A DNA stretch of 64,000 nucleotides from positions 248,001 through 312,000 of the forward strand of contig NZ_JAQIYM010000006.1 in the NCBI RefSeq assembly GCF_028823535.1. The letters are read 5' to 3'. This document shows positions 37,366 to 47,044 of this stretch, piece by piece. How positions within the stretch are numbered: position 1 is the stretch's first letter; every line of letters starts with the position of its first letter. The position numbers and the translations under genes were made by a program. The notes beneath the pieces are model-generated. The model was not told where the DNA came from and did no database searches. It was given only the letters and a program-made list of their open reading frames with translations. This DNA is from Pseudomonas serbica. GTDB lineage: Bacteria; Pseudomonadota; Gammaproteobacteria; Pseudomonadales; Pseudomonadaceae.

Positions 37366-37758
37366 TCACACCAGAGGGGAAGCACGGGGGTTGAGGCTTG
37401 GCCATTGCTGGCGCGGTGTCGGGGTGCTGAGAGAGGCGGGGGGTAAGGCTCGATTGGCTTCGAAGCTTGCGAAATACAGGTGCGGTTCATGCCCGGGCAA
37501 GGCCACCAGTGGCGCAGAGCCAGAGCAGCACCAGCAATGCTGCATGTTGGAGTGATCGTCGCTTTGCGTTTTTTTCTGCTCGATGTCGCCCAGGGAAATC
37601 GCCACCATCCTGGTGCCGCTGGACGAGCAAAAACTACCCCACAACAATTGTTCGGCGGGTGCCGTCTGCGCCATCGCTCCGGACATCGGCATGGCGAGCA
37701 TGTTGAACAGCACTGCGAAGCAGGCTATCCAGGCAATTGCGAGCCGTTGTCGGGACAT
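37366..37758 (-). CDS. DUF2946 family protein (copy 1)
   Basis: This 130-residue protein starts with a hydrophobic leader (LAIAWIACFAVLFNMLAMPM) followed by a region with DHSNMQHCWCCSGSAPLV, the DUF2946 cysteine cluster. It is first in the minus-strand copper operon, 48 bases before the PCu(A)C gene. An 8-base inverted repeat with a 12-base spacer lies just upstream. Function is not established; a copper-handling role is inferred from neighbours and Cys/His/Met content. Confidence 0.75.
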   Translation of the reverse strand: MSRQRLAIAWIACFAVLFNMLAMPMSGAMAQTAPAEQLLWGSFCSSSGTRMVAISLGDIEQKKTQSDDHSNMQHCWCCSGSAPLVALPGHEPHLYFASFEANRALPPASLSTPTPRQQWPSLNPRASPLV

Positions 37759-37780
37759 GGGACAAATCCGTTGGGTGGGC

Positions 37781-37808
37781 GATCAGGCGCTGGCTATTTA
37801 GCCTGATC
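37781..37808. promoter_or_regulatory. Inverted repeat upstream of the copper operon
   Basis: GATCAGGC (37781-37788) and GCCTGATC (37801-37808) form perfect 8-base arms with a 12-base spacer, 23 bases from the first copper gene. It may be an operator or an mRNA leader hairpin. It does not resemble a canonical CueR box. Confidence 0.35.
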
Positions 37809-37856
37809 AGGGCCGATAAGTAAAAAGACTGCGTGCGGTGTGGTGTCGCAGCGCAA

Positions 37857-38146
37857 TCAGATAGCAATGGCATGCAAACGCAGGCCCAAGGCTTTCATAA
37901 CCTTCATGATAGTCGCGAATTCCGGATTGCCACTACTGCTCAGCGCTTTGTAGAGACTCTCGCGTCCCAGGCCAGCATCGCGGGCAATTTGTGTCATACC
38001 TTCGCACGGGCTATGTCGTTCAGCGCTGCGCGTATCAGCACATCGTCGCCAGCATCCTCTTCGAAGCAGGCGTCCAGATAAGCCGCCATTTCTTCCGGCG
38101 TTTTGAGAAACTCGGCGGCGTCAAAACGGGTGAATCGTTCGGCCAT
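37857..38146 (-). pseudogene. HigA-like antitoxin, frameshifted
   Basis: From ATG at 38146 the frame reads MAERFTRFDAAEFLKTPEEM and continues to ARAKV, then stops at TGA (37996-37994). In the next frame the normal antitoxin continues at once: MTQIARDAGLGRESLYKALS, then GNPEFATIMKVMKALGLRLH and a stop at 37857. A single missing base near 38002-38007 explains the break. The two halves together match the ~96-residue XRE/HTH antitoxins paired with RelE/HigB-type toxins. The start lies 3 bases after the toxin remnant's stop, the usual arrangement. Confidence 0.8.
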
Positions 38147-38149
38147 GAC

Positions 38150-38360
38150 TTACTCCTCATTACCGATGTTTTGTGCCATTTGAACAGCACGCTTGATATC
38201 TCTTTTTTGAGTCGATTTGTCGCCACCGATCAACAGCAAGTAAATCACTTCATCTTTGCGAGTGAAGTACAGCCTGTAGCCAGGACCGTAATGAACGCGC
38301 ATTTCATGAACAGCAGCGCCTACTGCTTCACAATCACCAAAATTTCCGTGCTCTCTGTAA
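38150..38360 (-). pseudogene. RelE/HigB-type toxin remnant, 5' truncated
   Basis: The C-terminal ~68 residues match phage-derived Gp49/HigB-like killer proteins: HGNFGDCEAVGAAVHEMRVH, YGPGYRLYFTRK and LLLIGGDKSTQKRDIKRA. The expected N-terminal ~35-45 residues are absent. The open frame continues upstream to 38455, but that part (SDLPHQDSNPIVLFLLILSS) is unrelated to the family. With the frameshifted antitoxin downstream, the whole module looks dead. Confidence 0.75.
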
Positions 38361-38476
38361 ATAGGGGGGGCGCTTGATAGGATCAGAAGGAAGAGGACTA
38401 TAGGATTAGAGTCCTGGTGGGGTAAGTCAGATCTGTCCGAGAGTATTGCCAGCAAAATCGCAGGGTTCAGTAGGAC

Positions 38477-39205
38477 TCAGCAATGGCCTGACTTCGATAG
38501 GGCAGCCAATGTCTCTGCCACCGACTTAAACTCCCGCGCTACCATCGGCAACTCCGGCCGCTTCAACACCAGCACCGGCACCCCGCGCTCCCGCGCCACT
38601 TCAAGCTTCGGCTCGGTCGCCGCACTGCCACTGTTCTTGCTGATCAGCACATCGATCTGCCGACGCTCGAACAGCTCGCGCTCGTCGTCGATCATGAACG
38701 GTCCGCGTGCGCCGATCACTTCGCAGCGATCATTACCGGGATAAACGTCCAGCGCACGCAAGGTCCAGAATTGCTCCGGGGGAATCTCGTCCAGATGTTG
38801 CAAAGGCTCGCGGCCCAAGGTGAACAGCGGTCGCCGAAAAAGCTTGAGGGCCTGGATCAGTTCGGCCCAATCACGGACCTCACGCCAGTCATCGCCGGCC
38901 TGTGGTTGCCACGCCGGACGGCGCAGCGCCCAGCAGGCGATGCCGTTTAACCGAGCTGCGGTCGCGGCGTTCTGACTGATTTGGGCGGCGTAGGGATGAG
39001 TCGCATCTAGCAACAGATCAATCCTTTCATCGCGGATGAATTGCGCCAGGCCTTCGGCACCGCCATAGCCACCCACACGAACCTGGCAGTTCAAATCCGT
39101 CGGCACCCGACCGATACCGGCCAGGCTATAGATGTGTTGCGGTCCCAGGGTTCGCGCAATCGCCAGGGCCTCGGTCACGCCGCCCAGCAACAGAATACGT
39201 TTCAT
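38477..39205 (-). CDS. cobK: Precorrin-6A reductase
   Basis: This 242-residue enzyme reduces precorrin-6A with NADPH in cobalamin synthesis. It begins with [20 protein letters not shown] and has the CobK/CbiJ stretches [19 protein letters not shown] and [20 protein letters not shown], with [20 protein letters not shown] near the end. The start overlaps the cbiD stop by 4 bases (ATGA). It is the last gene of the cobL-cbiD-cobK operon. The open frame extends upstream over cbiD out of phase and is not coding there. Confidence 0.95.
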   Translation of the reverse strand: MKRILLLGGVTEALAIARTLGPQHIYSLAGIGRVPTDLNCQVRVGGYGGAEGLAQFIRDERIDLLLDATHPYAAQISQNAATAARLNGIACWALRRPAWQPQAGDDWREVRDWAELIQALKLFRRPLFTLGREPLQHLDEIPPEQFWTLRALDVYPGNDRCEVIGARGPFMIDDERELFERRQIDVLISKNSGSAATEPKLEVARERGVPVLVLKRPELPMVAREFKSVAETLAALSKSGHC

Positions 39206-40299
39206 TGAGAAGCTCCCGCATGGCCGACGATCCCGCCTTGGCGATCGATGGCGAACACTTCGACCTGGACCTGCGCCGGTACCACGCTGCGGGCAAAATC
39301 CAAAGCGTGCTGGCACACCGCATCGCCGAGGGCGACTCCCGCGGCGCTGGCCATTGCCAGCGCTTGTTGACTGGTGTTGGCTTCGCGGATGCCTTGCTGC
39401 AACGCCGTATCGGCGCCCATTGCGGCTGCCCATTCAGCCAGTTGCGGCAGATCGATGCTCGAGTGCCGACTGTGCAAATCCATGTGGCCGGCTGCCAGTT
39501 TGCTGATCTTGCCGAAGCCGCCGCAAATGCTCAGTTTAGCCACTGGCACTTTACGCAGGTGTTTGAGCACCGCACCGACGAAGTCGCCCATTTCGATCAG
39601 GGCGATTTCCGGCAGGTTGTAGACCCTGCGCATGGTGTCCTCGCTGGCGTTGCCGGTACAGGCGGCGATGTGCAGGTATCCGTTGGTTTTGGCGACGTCG
39701 ATGCCCTGGTGTATCGAAGCGATGTAGGCCGCGCAGGAGAATGGCCGGACGATGCCGCTGGTGCCCAGGATCGACAGCCCGCCGAGAATGCCCAGGCGCG
39801 GATTCATGGTTTTCAGCGCCAGGGCCTCGCCGTCCTCGACGTTCACCGTGACCTCGAAACCGCCGCTGTAGCCGAGTTCCGTGGCGAGCAGCGTCAGGTG
39901 ATCACTGATCATCCGGCGCGGTACCGGATTGATCGCCGGCTCGCCAACGCCTAGCACCAGCCCTGGCCGGGTGACCGTTCCGACACCGCGTCCGGCACAA
40001 AAGCGAATACCTGGCTCGCCCAACAGACGCACCTGGCTATAGAGCAACGCACCGTGGGTCACATCGGGATCGTCCCCGGCATCCTTGATCGTCCCGGCCT
40101 CTGCACCGTCCTGGGTAAGGCGGCAGAACTCCAGGCGCATCTGTACCTGCTTGCCTTTGGGCAGGACGATTTGTACGGCATCCGAGCTCATGCCGCCGAG
40201 CAGCAGGCGGGCCGCCGCCAGGCTGGTCGCGGTGGCGCAGCTGCCCGTGGTCAGGCCGCTGCGCAGCGGGGCGGGTTGTTCGGCGGTTTCGTCACGCAT
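39202..40299 (-). CDS. cbiD: Cobalt-precorrin-5B (C1)-methyltransferase CbiD
   Basis: The 365-residue protein has the CbiD signature [20 protein letters not shown] near the start, followed by family stretches [15 protein letters not shown] and [20 protein letters not shown]. CbiD methylates C-1 of the corrin ring using SAM and belongs to the so-called anaerobic pathway. It occurs here together with the aerobic CobG, as in P. aeruginosa, where it replaces CobF. It overlaps cobL by 8 bases and cobK by 4. Confidence 0.95.
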   Translation of the reverse strand: MRDETAEQPAPLRSGLTTGSCATATSLAAARLLLGGMSSDAVQIVLPKGKQVQMRLEFCRLTQDGAEAGTIKDAGDDPDVTHGALLYSQVRLLGEPGIRFCAGRGVGTVTRPGLVLGVGEPAINPVPRRMISDHLTLLATELGYSGGFEVTVNVEDGEALALKTMNPRLGILGGLSILGTSGIVRPFSCAAYIASIHQGIDVAKTNGYLHIAACTGNASEDTMRRVYNLPEIALIEMGDFVGAVLKHLRKVPVAKLSICGGFGKISKLAAGHMDLHSRHSSIDLPQLAEWAAAMGADTALQQGIREANTSQQALAMASAAGVALGDAVCQHALDFARSVVPAQVQVEVFAIDRQGGIVGHAGASQ

Positions 40300-41503
40300 C
40301 GAAAGGTTTCATCACATCCAGCAGGGTAATCGGCAGTGCCTGGCGCCAGGTGTCGAAGTCACCCAGCGGTTGCGCCTGGGCAACATGAATACGCGTCAGC
40401 TCGCCGCCGTATTGGTCGCGCCAGGCCATCAGGGTCAGTTCACTTTGCAACGTGACCGCGTTGGCAATCAGTCGGCCGCCGGGTTTGAGCGCTGCCCAGC
40501 AAGTGTCCAGCACGCCTTCGCGGGTGACCCCGCCCCCGATGAAAATCGCATCCGGACGTTCAAGCCCTGCCAATGCTTGCGGCGCACTGCCGCGGATCAG
40601 TTGCAAGCCGGGCACGCCGAGGGCGTCACGGTTGTGCTCGATCAACTGCTGGCGGCCGTCATCGGCTTCGATGGCAAGCGCCCGGCAACTGGGGTGGGCA
40701 CGCATCCATTCGATACCGATCGAACCGGAGCCGGCGCCGACGTCCCACAAGAGTTCCCCCGGGGTCGGGGCGAGGCGGGCGAGGGTGATGGCGCGCACGT
40801 CGCGTTTGGTCAGCTGGCCGTCGTGCTTGAAGGCCGAGTCGGGCAAGCCGGCCAGGCGTGACAGGCGTGGCGTACCGGGTTCGGCGATGCATTCGATGGC
40901 GATCAGGTTCAAGTCGGCGATCACAGGATCGGGCCAGTCGTTGGCGATGCCGTCGATGCGGCGTTCGGCTTCGCCGCCCAGATGTTCCAGCACGCTCAGG
41001 CGGCTCGGACCGAACCCACGTTCGCGTAAAAGTGCAGCGACCGCAGCAGGGCTTTGGCCGTCGTTACTGAGTACCAGCAAACGAACGCCGCTGAATAACT
41101 GTGCGTTAAGTGTGGCAATGGGGCGGGCGACTATCGACAGGGTGATCAGGTCCTGCAGCGGCCAGCCCATTCGCGCGGCGGCGAGTGAGCATGAGGAGGG
41201 CGTCGGTAACACCAGCATCTGCTCAATGGGAAGCAGGCGAGCGAGGCTGGCGCCTACACCAAAAAACATCGGGTCGCCGCTCGCCAAGACACACATCGGC
41301 GTGCCGCGCATGGCTAGTAACGGCTCCAGGGAGAACGGGCTGGGCCAGAGAACGCGCTCACCGCCAATACACTCTGGAAGCAGATCCAATTGACGTCGGG
41401 CGCCGACGATTCGAGACGCGCCGAGCAAGGCATGTCGAGCCGTTTTTCCCAGGCCTTTGAAACCCTCTTCACCGATGCCTACTACTGTCAGCCAGGGCGT
41501 CAT
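40292..41503 (-). CDS. cobL: Precorrin-6Y C5,15-methyltransferase (decarboxylating), CbiE-CbiT fusion
   Basis: This 403-residue two-domain enzyme has an N-terminal CbiE/tetrapyrrole methylase domain (about 1-200; [34 protein letters not shown]) and a C-terminal CbiT domain (about 210-403; [20 protein letters not shown] as the SAM site). It methylates C5 and C15 and decarboxylates the ring. It is the first gene of the minus-strand cob operon. Confidence 0.95.
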   Translation of the reverse strand: MTPWLTVVGIGEEGFKGLGKTARHALLGASRIVGARRQLDLLPECIGGERVLWPSPFSLEPLLAMRGTPMCVLASGDPMFFGVGASLARLLPIEQMLVLPTPSSCSLAAARMGWPLQDLITLSIVARPIATLNAQLFSGVRLLVLSNDGQSPAAVAALLRERGFGPSRLSVLEHLGGEAERRIDGIANDWPDPVIADLNLIAIECIAEPGTPRLSRLAGLPDSAFKHDGQLTKRDVRAITLARLAPTPGELLWDVGAGSGSIGIEWMRAHPSCRALAIEADDGRQQLIEHNRDALGVPGLQLIRGSAPQALAGLERPDAIFIGGGVTREGVLDTCWAALKPGGRLIANAVTLQSELTLMAWRDQYGGELTRIHVAQAQPLGDFDTWRQALPITLLDVMKPFDA

Positions 41504-41770
41504 GCCGTTCCTCTGCTCAAAAGCGGTCTATAGGAGCGCGATGATAACTCAGCTTGGTTGTCGTGATGGCCCAGACGTTTTTGTTGTACCTCCGGTGATG
41601 CAGATGTGCACGGCAACAGATCCAATCAGGTGCCCGGAGGGACATGGACACCTGTTGTTAATAATGCGCGGTTGTGTGGCTAAATGGAGGTGACTAGTTT
41701 TAAGCTTGGAGAAAAAAATATTATTCCTGGAAAAATAGATAGCGGTTAATAGAATCAAGGATGAAATTTA
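41504..41770. other. Intergenic region between cobL and the unknown gene at 41771
   Basis: This 267-base stretch becomes AT-rich toward its right end (41695-41770). I looked for a cobalamin riboswitch B12 box (GCCACTG...GGGAAGGC) on both strands and saw none. Promoters for the divergent cobL operon and the plus-strand gene must lie here. The following 42422-42568 gap before cobG also shows no riboswitch. Confidence 0.5.
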
Positions 41771-42421
41771 ATGATAAAACCGGACGATAAAACAAGCAGC
41801 GCGACGATAATCGATAATGCACTTATTACTTTCGTAGGAGGGCTTTCCCGGGATGAACGACGCGATGCCAAATTCAGTATACGGTTAGCCCGCTGGGCGG
41901 CTGACAGCAAATATCAATTCGCTACCCACCTTGATGACTGGTTTTTGCATTTCGCTGCCACGTTGAAGTTTTTAGGATGGATTCCCTTTGGTGACGTCAT
42001 TACTGAAATCCGTCACCCGATCTTCCATGGCGCTGTTGCCAACGCCTATTTAAGTCACCTTGTCTCGCATGAGAGTCCGCAACAGATAAAGATTACTCAG
42101 TCGGCTTTCAACGCCTTGCAAGCTGATGATGCCGCGCTTTCAATGTTTTCCCTGGAGGGCCAGGGGGGGAACTTTCAAATACTTCCAGTGGAGCGAAACG
42201 CTCGACAGCAGCTGAAGTTAACAGTCAATAACTTCAGGCTTTATTCGAGGTCCGCAGTGGAGGATTTTCTTTTCTTCGAGTCGGAGGAAACAGAGACAAA
42301 ATTGATTCAGCATTATTGTCGATTTCTTTTGGATCGAACGGTCTTCGAGGATAAAAGGGCATTTTTGGAGAGGCGTATCAAGGAGATCAGTCTTTCCGAA
42401 ATCGAGCTCAAGCTCCAGTAG
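41771..42421 (+). CDS. Hypothetical protein, accessory, upstream of cobG
   Basis: I do not recognise this 216-residue protein. It has no signal peptide and no membrane helix. Residues about 20-70 are helical (RLARWAADSKY, LDDWFLHFAATLKFLGWIPF); the C-terminal half looks like beta strands (NFQILPVERN, LKLTVNNFRLYS) and ends in a charged helix (FLERRIKEISLSEIELKLQ). The gene is clearly AT-richer than its neighbours. It shares spaced motifs (GW.xF, xxAL....AL..F, GGNF) with the gene at 47088, so the two may be distant paralogues bracketing the cobGHIJ operon. Function unknown; horizontal acquisition is likely. Confidence 0.65.
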   Translation: MIKPDDKTSSATIIDNALITFVGGLSRDERRDAKFSIRLARWAADSKYQFATHLDDWFLHFAATLKFLGWIPFGDVITEIRHPIFHGAVANAYLSHLVSHESPQQIKITQSAFNALQADDAALSMFSLEGQGGNFQILPVERNARQQLKLTVNNFRLYSRSAVEDFLFFESEETETKLIQHYCRFLLDRTVFEDKRAFLERRIKEISLSEIELKLQ

Positions 42422-42568
42422 AGGATTCGGCATGGCCGAGCAAGGGGGCTATTCGTCGACTCTGAGAGCAGGCATTTTCATGCCATCGAACAAAGCAGGC
42501 ATAATACGGCCCCTCCGTCCGCGAAGGACTATTAACCCTTGCTGGTCACCTCTTTGAACGAAATCCCG

Positions 42569-43876
42569 ATGTCTTGTGCCTTACGCCCCTCGGCCTGTCC
42601 GGGGTTGCTACGTATTGTGCAGGCGCTGGATGGCGGTATCTGCCGGATCAAACTGGACGGTGGCTCGATCAGTAGTTCGCAGGCAGAAGCCGTTGCGCAG
42701 GCGGCCGAATCTTTTGCCAGCGGGGCGATTGAAGCCACCAATCGGGCGAATCTGCAGGTCCGCGGGATTGCTGGTGAGCAACTCGAATTGATCGACAGTC
42801 TGATGGCCGCAGGTTTGGGGCCACGCACTGCAGGGGGCGATGATGTACGCAACGTGATGCTCAGTCCTGGCGCAGGGATTGATCGCCAGATGCTTTTCGA
42901 CACGCGTTCACTGGCGCACCGGATACTCTCCACCCTGCAGAGTCACCAGCCTTTTCATGACCTCAGTGCCAAATTCGCCGTGCAACTCGATGGCGGCGAA
43001 GCCCTGGCAATGCTCGAACATCCCCATGACTTATGGCTTTCGGCATTTGAGCAGGACGGCGAACGACGGTTGGCTTTTGGTCTGGCGGGCTGCCCGCCGG
43101 ACATGCCCTCCGGTTCGGTCGCCCTCGACGACGGCCACTCACTGGTGGTTGCGGTTCTTGAGTTGTTCCTGGAGCTTGCACGCCCCGAGCAAACGCGGAT
43201 GCGTCATCTACTGAATGAATGTCCGGTCGAGGATTTCATGGCTCGACTGGCGGAGCGGGTGCCGATGCAGGCCGTCGTCGATTGGCAGCGAGGGGCGGGT
43301 GCAAGTGCGCTGCACATCGGCGCTCATCCCCAGATAGAAGCGGATTTCGTTTACGTCGGCGCTGTGCCGCCATTGGGTCGGCTCGATCCTGTGATGTTGC
43401 GCGGCGTAGCACAATTGGCACGTGAGTTCGGAGACGGCCATCTGCGTTTCACCCCTTGGCAAAGTCTGCTGCTACCTAATGTACGCGTTGCCGACAGCGC
43501 AGAAGTGATCCGGCAATTGCAGTGGCTTGGACTCATATGTGAGTCCGGACCGCCGTTATCCCGAATGATCGCCTGTACTGGTTCGACCGGCTGTGGGAAA
43601 GGATTGGCCGATACCAAGGGCGATGCCCTCCAACTGGCCGCGCTGCTGCAACGTCACAGGCATTCGCTCAACGTGCACTTGAGCGGGTGCTCACGTTCCT
43701 GTGCCGCCGCGCATATCGCACCGGTCACACTGCTGGCCGTTTCACCCGGTCAATACGACCTCTATTTTCGCGAAGCAGGGCAGCCGGGTTTCGGCGCGCT
43801 GCACGCACGCAACCTTACTATTGAAGCGGTTAGCGTCCTGCTTGACGCCCGCTTACGGAGCCCCCTTGATGCTTGA
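42569..43876 (+). CDS. cobG: Precorrin-3B synthase
   Basis: This 435-residue enzyme belongs to the sulfite/nitrite reductase superfamily. It uses O2 to hydroxylate and contract the ring of precorrin-3A, the step defining the aerobic B12 pathway. The 4Fe-4S cysteines are present as CTGSTGC and GCSRSC. The start chosen is MSCALRPSACPGLLRIVQAL; an in-frame TTG 30 bases earlier is possible. It overlaps the cobH start by 8 bases. Confidence 0.94.
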   Translation: MSCALRPSACPGLLRIVQALDGGICRIKLDGGSISSSQAEAVAQAAESFASGAIEATNRANLQVRGIAGEQLELIDSLMAAGLGPRTAGGDDVRNVMLSPGAGIDRQMLFDTRSLAHRILSTLQSHQPFHDLSAKFAVQLDGGEALAMLEHPHDLWLSAFEQDGERRLAFGLAGCPPDMPSGSVALDDGHSLVVAVLELFLELARPEQTRMRHLLNECPVEDFMARLAERVPMQAVVDWQRGAGASALHIGAHPQIEADFVYVGAVPPLGRLDPVMLRGVAQLAREFGDGHLRFTPWQSLLLPNVRVADSAEVIRQLQWLGLICESGPPLSRMIACTGSTGCGKGLADTKGDALQLAALLQRHRHSLNVHLSGCSRSCAAAHIAPVTLLAVSPGQYDLYFREAGQPGFGALHARNLTIEAVSVLLDARLRSPLDA

Positions 43877-44495
43877 TTACATCCGCGACGGTCAGGAGAT
43901 CTATCGCAACTCTTTCGCGATCATTCGCGCCGAGGCCAATCTCGACCGAATCCCGGCGGACCTGGAAAAACTCGCGGTTCGTGTCATTCATGCCTGTGGC
44001 ATGGTCGAAGCCATCGATGGTTTGCAGTTTTCCGAAGGCGCGGGCAAGGCCGGACGCGATGCCCTGGCCCGTGGTGCGCCGATTCTGTGTGATGCACGTA
44101 TGGTGTCCGAGGGCGTGACCCGGGCGCGGCTGCCGGCGAACAACCCGGTCATATGCACCCTGCGTGATGAAAGCGTTCCGGACCTTGCGCGTGAACTGGG
44201 CAACACCCGATCCGCCGCCGCACTGGAGTTGTGGCGCCCGCACCTGGAGGGCAGCGTAGTGGTCATCGGTAATGCACCGACGGCGCTGTTCTATTTGCTG
44301 GAGATGCTTGACGCCGGAGCACCGAAACCGGCGCTGATCCTTGGCTTTCCGGTGGGCTTCGTCGGTGCGGCCGAGTCCAAGGCAATGCTCGCAGCGAACA
44401 GTCGCGGCGTGCCCTTCGTCATCATGCAAGGCCGGTTGGGCGGTAGCGCCATGGCCGCCGCTGCCGTTAATGCCCTCGCCACGGAGATCGAATGA
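43869..44495 (+). CDS. cobH: Precorrin-8X methylmutase
   Basis: This 208-residue CobH/CbiC family enzyme moves the C11 methyl group to C12, giving hydrogenobyrinate. The catalytic His is His41 in [18 protein letters not shown]. Other typical stretches are [20 protein letters not shown] and [20 protein letters not shown]. The ATG lies within the 3' end of cobG, and its stop overlaps the cobI start (ATGA). Confidence 0.95.
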   Translation: MLDYIRDGQEIYRNSFAIIRAEANLDRIPADLEKLAVRVIHACGMVEAIDGLQFSEGAGKAGRDALARGAPILCDARMVSEGVTRARLPANNPVICTLRDESVPDLARELGNTRSAAALELWRPHLEGSVVVIGNAPTALFYLLEMLDAGAPKPALILGFPVGFVGAAESKAMLAANSRGVPFVIMQGRLGGSAMAAAAVNALATEIE

Positions 44496-45226
44496 TGCAG
44501 AAACCTGGACGTTTGATTGGCCTCGGCGTCGGCCCTGGTGATCCTGAGCTTATTACCGTCAAAGCCTTACGCCTGCTGCGCGAATCGCCGGTGGTGGCGT
44601 ACTTCGTCGCCAAGGGCAAAAAGGGCAACGCTTTTGGTATCATCGAGGCCCATTTGCAGGACGCACAAACCCTGCTGCCGCTGGTTTACCCGGTGACTAC
44701 CGAGGCACTGCCGGCGCCTCTGTCCTATGAGCAAGTGATCAGCGATTTCTACGATGCCGCTGGCGAACAACTGGCTGTACATCTGGACGCCGGCCGTGAT
44801 GTGGCGGTGATCTGTGAAGGCGATCCGTTCTTCTACGGTTCCTACATGTACCTGCATGATCGTCTGGCCGAGCGTTATGACGCCGAAGTAGTGCCAGGTG
44901 TCTGCTCGATGCTCGGCGGTGCGTCGGTGCTGGGAGCGCCGCTGGTGTATCGCAATCAGAGTTTGTCGGTGCTGTCCGGTGTGCTGCCGCACGACGAACT
45001 CAAGCGCCGTCTGGCTGATGCCGACGCGGCGGTTATCATGAAGCTGGGCCGCAACTTCCCCAAAGTTCGCCAGGTTCTGGAAGAACTCGGTTTGGGCGAG
45101 CGCGCCCTGTACGTCGAACGCGCGACCATGGCCAATCAGAAAATCGTGCCCCTGGATGAAGTCGAACCGATGTCCTCACCGTACTTCTCGCTGATCATCG
45201 TTCCCGGCGAAAGGTGGCAAGGCTGA
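44492..45226 (+). CDS. cobI: Precorrin-2 C20-methyltransferase
   Basis: This 244-residue SAM-dependent tetrapyrrole methylase carries the glycine loop [38 protein letters not shown] and [19 protein letters not shown]. It methylates C20 of precorrin-2, the entry step to corrin synthesis. Both ends overlap neighbouring cob genes, indicating a tight operon. Confidence 0.95.
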   Translation: MMQKPGRLIGLGVGPGDPELITVKALRLLRESPVVAYFVAKGKKGNAFGIIEAHLQDAQTLLPLVYPVTTEALPAPLSYEQVISDFYDAAGEQLAVHLDAGRDVAVICEGDPFFYGSYMYLHDRLAERYDAEVVPGVCSMLGGASVLGAPLVYRNQSLSVLSGVLPHDELKRRLADADAAVIMKLGRNFPKVRQVLEELGLGERALYVERATMANQKIVPLDEVEPMSSPYFSLIIVPGERWQG

Positions 45227-46926
45227 TGCTCCGTCCAATTCCGGCAATTGTCATTCTCGGCAATGGCAGCCTCGCGACCGCGCGAAAAATTCAACAGATC
45301 TACCCGGATGCGCTGATCCATGGCTTGGCCGAGCGGGTTGAAGGCGCGGATCGCCTCTATCGCGAGTTCGGTGCAACGTTGCGCGAACTCTATCTGCAAG
45401 ATACGCCGATCATTGCGCTATGCGCGGCCGGGATCGTGATCCGCACGCTTGCGCCATTGCTGCTTGAAAAGGGCGCTGAGCCGCCAGTGCTTGCTGTCGC
45501 CGAAGACGGCAGCGCTGTGGTGCCGCTGCTCGGTGGTCTGGGTGGCGTGAACGTCCTGGCACGAGAGATTGCGGCTCATCTCGACGTGGCGCCCGCCATC
45601 ACCACCAGTGGTGAGCTGCGTTTCGGCACCTGCCTGCTCAATCCACCGGCTGGCTATACCTTGGGCGATCTTGAGCTGGGCAAGCGCTTCGTTTCCGATT
45701 TGCTGGCGGGAGAAACGGTACGCATCGAAGGTTCTGCGCCGTGGTTGGCGCAAGCGCAGTTGCCACAAGACAAGGAGGCGCGGCTGACCGTTCATGTAGG
45801 TCATGCCGAGCGAATGGCTTGTGCCGATGAACTGTTGATCTATCCACGCAATGTGCTGATTGCGGTGGCGGCCAGCACGGACGATTTGTCAGGAGCCATT
45901 CGCCAGGCGTTGCATCAGGCCGGAATCGCCGTGCAGTCTGTGGCGTGTCTTTTGGCCGTCGACACTGACATGGCCAACGTGACGTTGCGTGAAACATCGC
46001 TTGAGCTGGGCGTGCCATTACGCTTTGCCGATGCGGTTGCTGATGTCGGAGAGTTGGTTCGCGGCGTGATTGCTCATCCTGTCTGCCTTTTTGGTAACGA
46101 CGCCATTGCGATTGCAGTCGCCGAGGAGCCTCTGGACCCGTTGCAGATTGGCCGACCTCGCGGGCGCCTGGCGGTTATTGGTCTGGGGCCGGGGGCTTGC
46201 GAGTTGATGGTGCCGGCGGTGAAGGCGGAACTGGCGCGTGCCAATGATGTGCTGGGCTATGAAACCTATGTGCGCATGGCCGGGCCATTTCGCGCGGATC
46301 AAGTCATGCATTGCACCGACAATCGCGAAGAAATGCAGCGCGCCCGTCACGCCTTCCAACTGGCTGCTCAAGGACGTTCGGTGGTCGTGGTGTCGTCTGG
46401 CGATCCGGGTGTTTTTGCCATGGCCGCAGCTGTGCTGGAAGCACTTCACGAGTCCACTGATCCCGCGTGGCACAGTGTCGATCTCGAAATATTGCCGGGT
46501 GTCTCCGCTTCTCTGGCGACTGCCGCCCAGGCCGGAGCGCCGTTGGGCCATGACTTCTGTGTGCTTTCGCTTTCCGACAACCTCAAGCCCTGGTCGATCA
46601 TCGAGAAGCGCCTGGATCTGGCGGCGCAAGCTGACCTGGCGCTGGCGTTCTATAACCCGATTTCGCGTTCGCGCCCGTGGCAACTGGGACAGGCGCTGGA
46701 CATTGTTGCCCGACATCGGGTGCCTGAGACACCTGTGGTACTGGGGCGGGATATCGGCCGCCCCGGGCAGACACTGCGGGTTACGACTCTGAGGCAGTTG
46801 ACAGTGGATCAAGTGGATATGCGCACCATGGTATTGATCGGTTCATCCACAACCTGTGTGTTCCCGCGTTCCGATGGCGGACAATGGGTCTACACGCCTC
46901 GCTGGTACGGCAGCAAACCAGAATAG
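45226..46926 (+). CDS. cobJ: CbiG-CobJ fusion: cobalt-precorrin-5A hydrolase-like domain plus precorrin-3B C17-methyltransferase
   Basis: The 566-residue protein has two parts. Residues about 1-315 are CbiG-like (CAAGIVIRTLAPLLLEKGAE, EDGSAVVPLLGGLGGVN, the CbiG C-terminal CLLAVDTDMANVTLRETSLE). Residues about 320-560 are the CobJ methylase (AVIGLGPGACELMVPAVKAE, VVVSSGDPGVFAMAAAVLEA). CobJ methylates C17 with ring contraction. CbiG-type activity removes the C20-derived two-carbon fragment, needed because CbiD is used instead of CobF. ATG at 45226 overlaps the cobI stop (TGATG); an in-frame GTG at 45214 is an alternative. A terminator follows. Confidence 0.93.
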   Translation: MLRPIPAIVILGNGSLATARKIQQIYPDALIHGLAERVEGADRLYREFGATLRELYLQDTPIIALCAAGIVIRTLAPLLLEKGAEPPVLAVAEDGSAVVPLLGGLGGVNVLAREIAAHLDVAPAITTSGELRFGTCLLNPPAGYTLGDLELGKRFVSDLLAGETVRIEGSAPWLAQAQLPQDKEARLTVHVGHAERMACADELLIYPRNVLIAVAASTDDLSGAIRQALHQAGIAVQSVACLLAVDTDMANVTLRETSLELGVPLRFADAVADVGELVRGVIAHPVCLFGNDAIAIAVAEEPLDPLQIGRPRGRLAVIGLGPGACELMVPAVKAELARANDVLGYETYVRMAGPFRADQVMHCTDNREEMQRARHAFQLAAQGRSVVVVSSGDPGVFAMAAAVLEALHESTDPAWHSVDLEILPGVSASLATAAQAGAPLGHDFCVLSLSDNLKPWSIIEKRLDLAAQADLALAFYNPISRSRPWQLGQALDIVARHRVPETPVVLGRDIGRPGQTLRVTTLRQLTVDQVDMRTMVLIGSSTTCVFPRSDGGQWVYTPRWYGSKPE

Positions 46927-46934
46927 TTTTTCTG

Positions 46935-46956
46935 GCGGCCCTGATGGGCCGCTTTT
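46935..46956 (+). terminator. Rho-independent terminator after cobJ
   Basis: The stem GCGGCCC/GGGCCGC with loop TGAT is followed by TTTT, starting 9 bases after the cobJ stop. It ends the cobGHIJ operon and isolates the unknown gene at 47088. Confidence 0.85.
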
Positions 46957-47044
46957 GTATGAGGTTGGTTAAACAATCCGGTTTTTCTGAAATCAATTGA
47001 ATCTCTTGATACTTGATTCGCATAAGTGCAGGCGTTAGGTTCTT

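Noticed and set aside
41504..42568. Cobalamin riboswitch upstream of cobL or cobG
   Set aside because: No B12-box-like sequence was found on either strand in the gaps before cobL and cobG.
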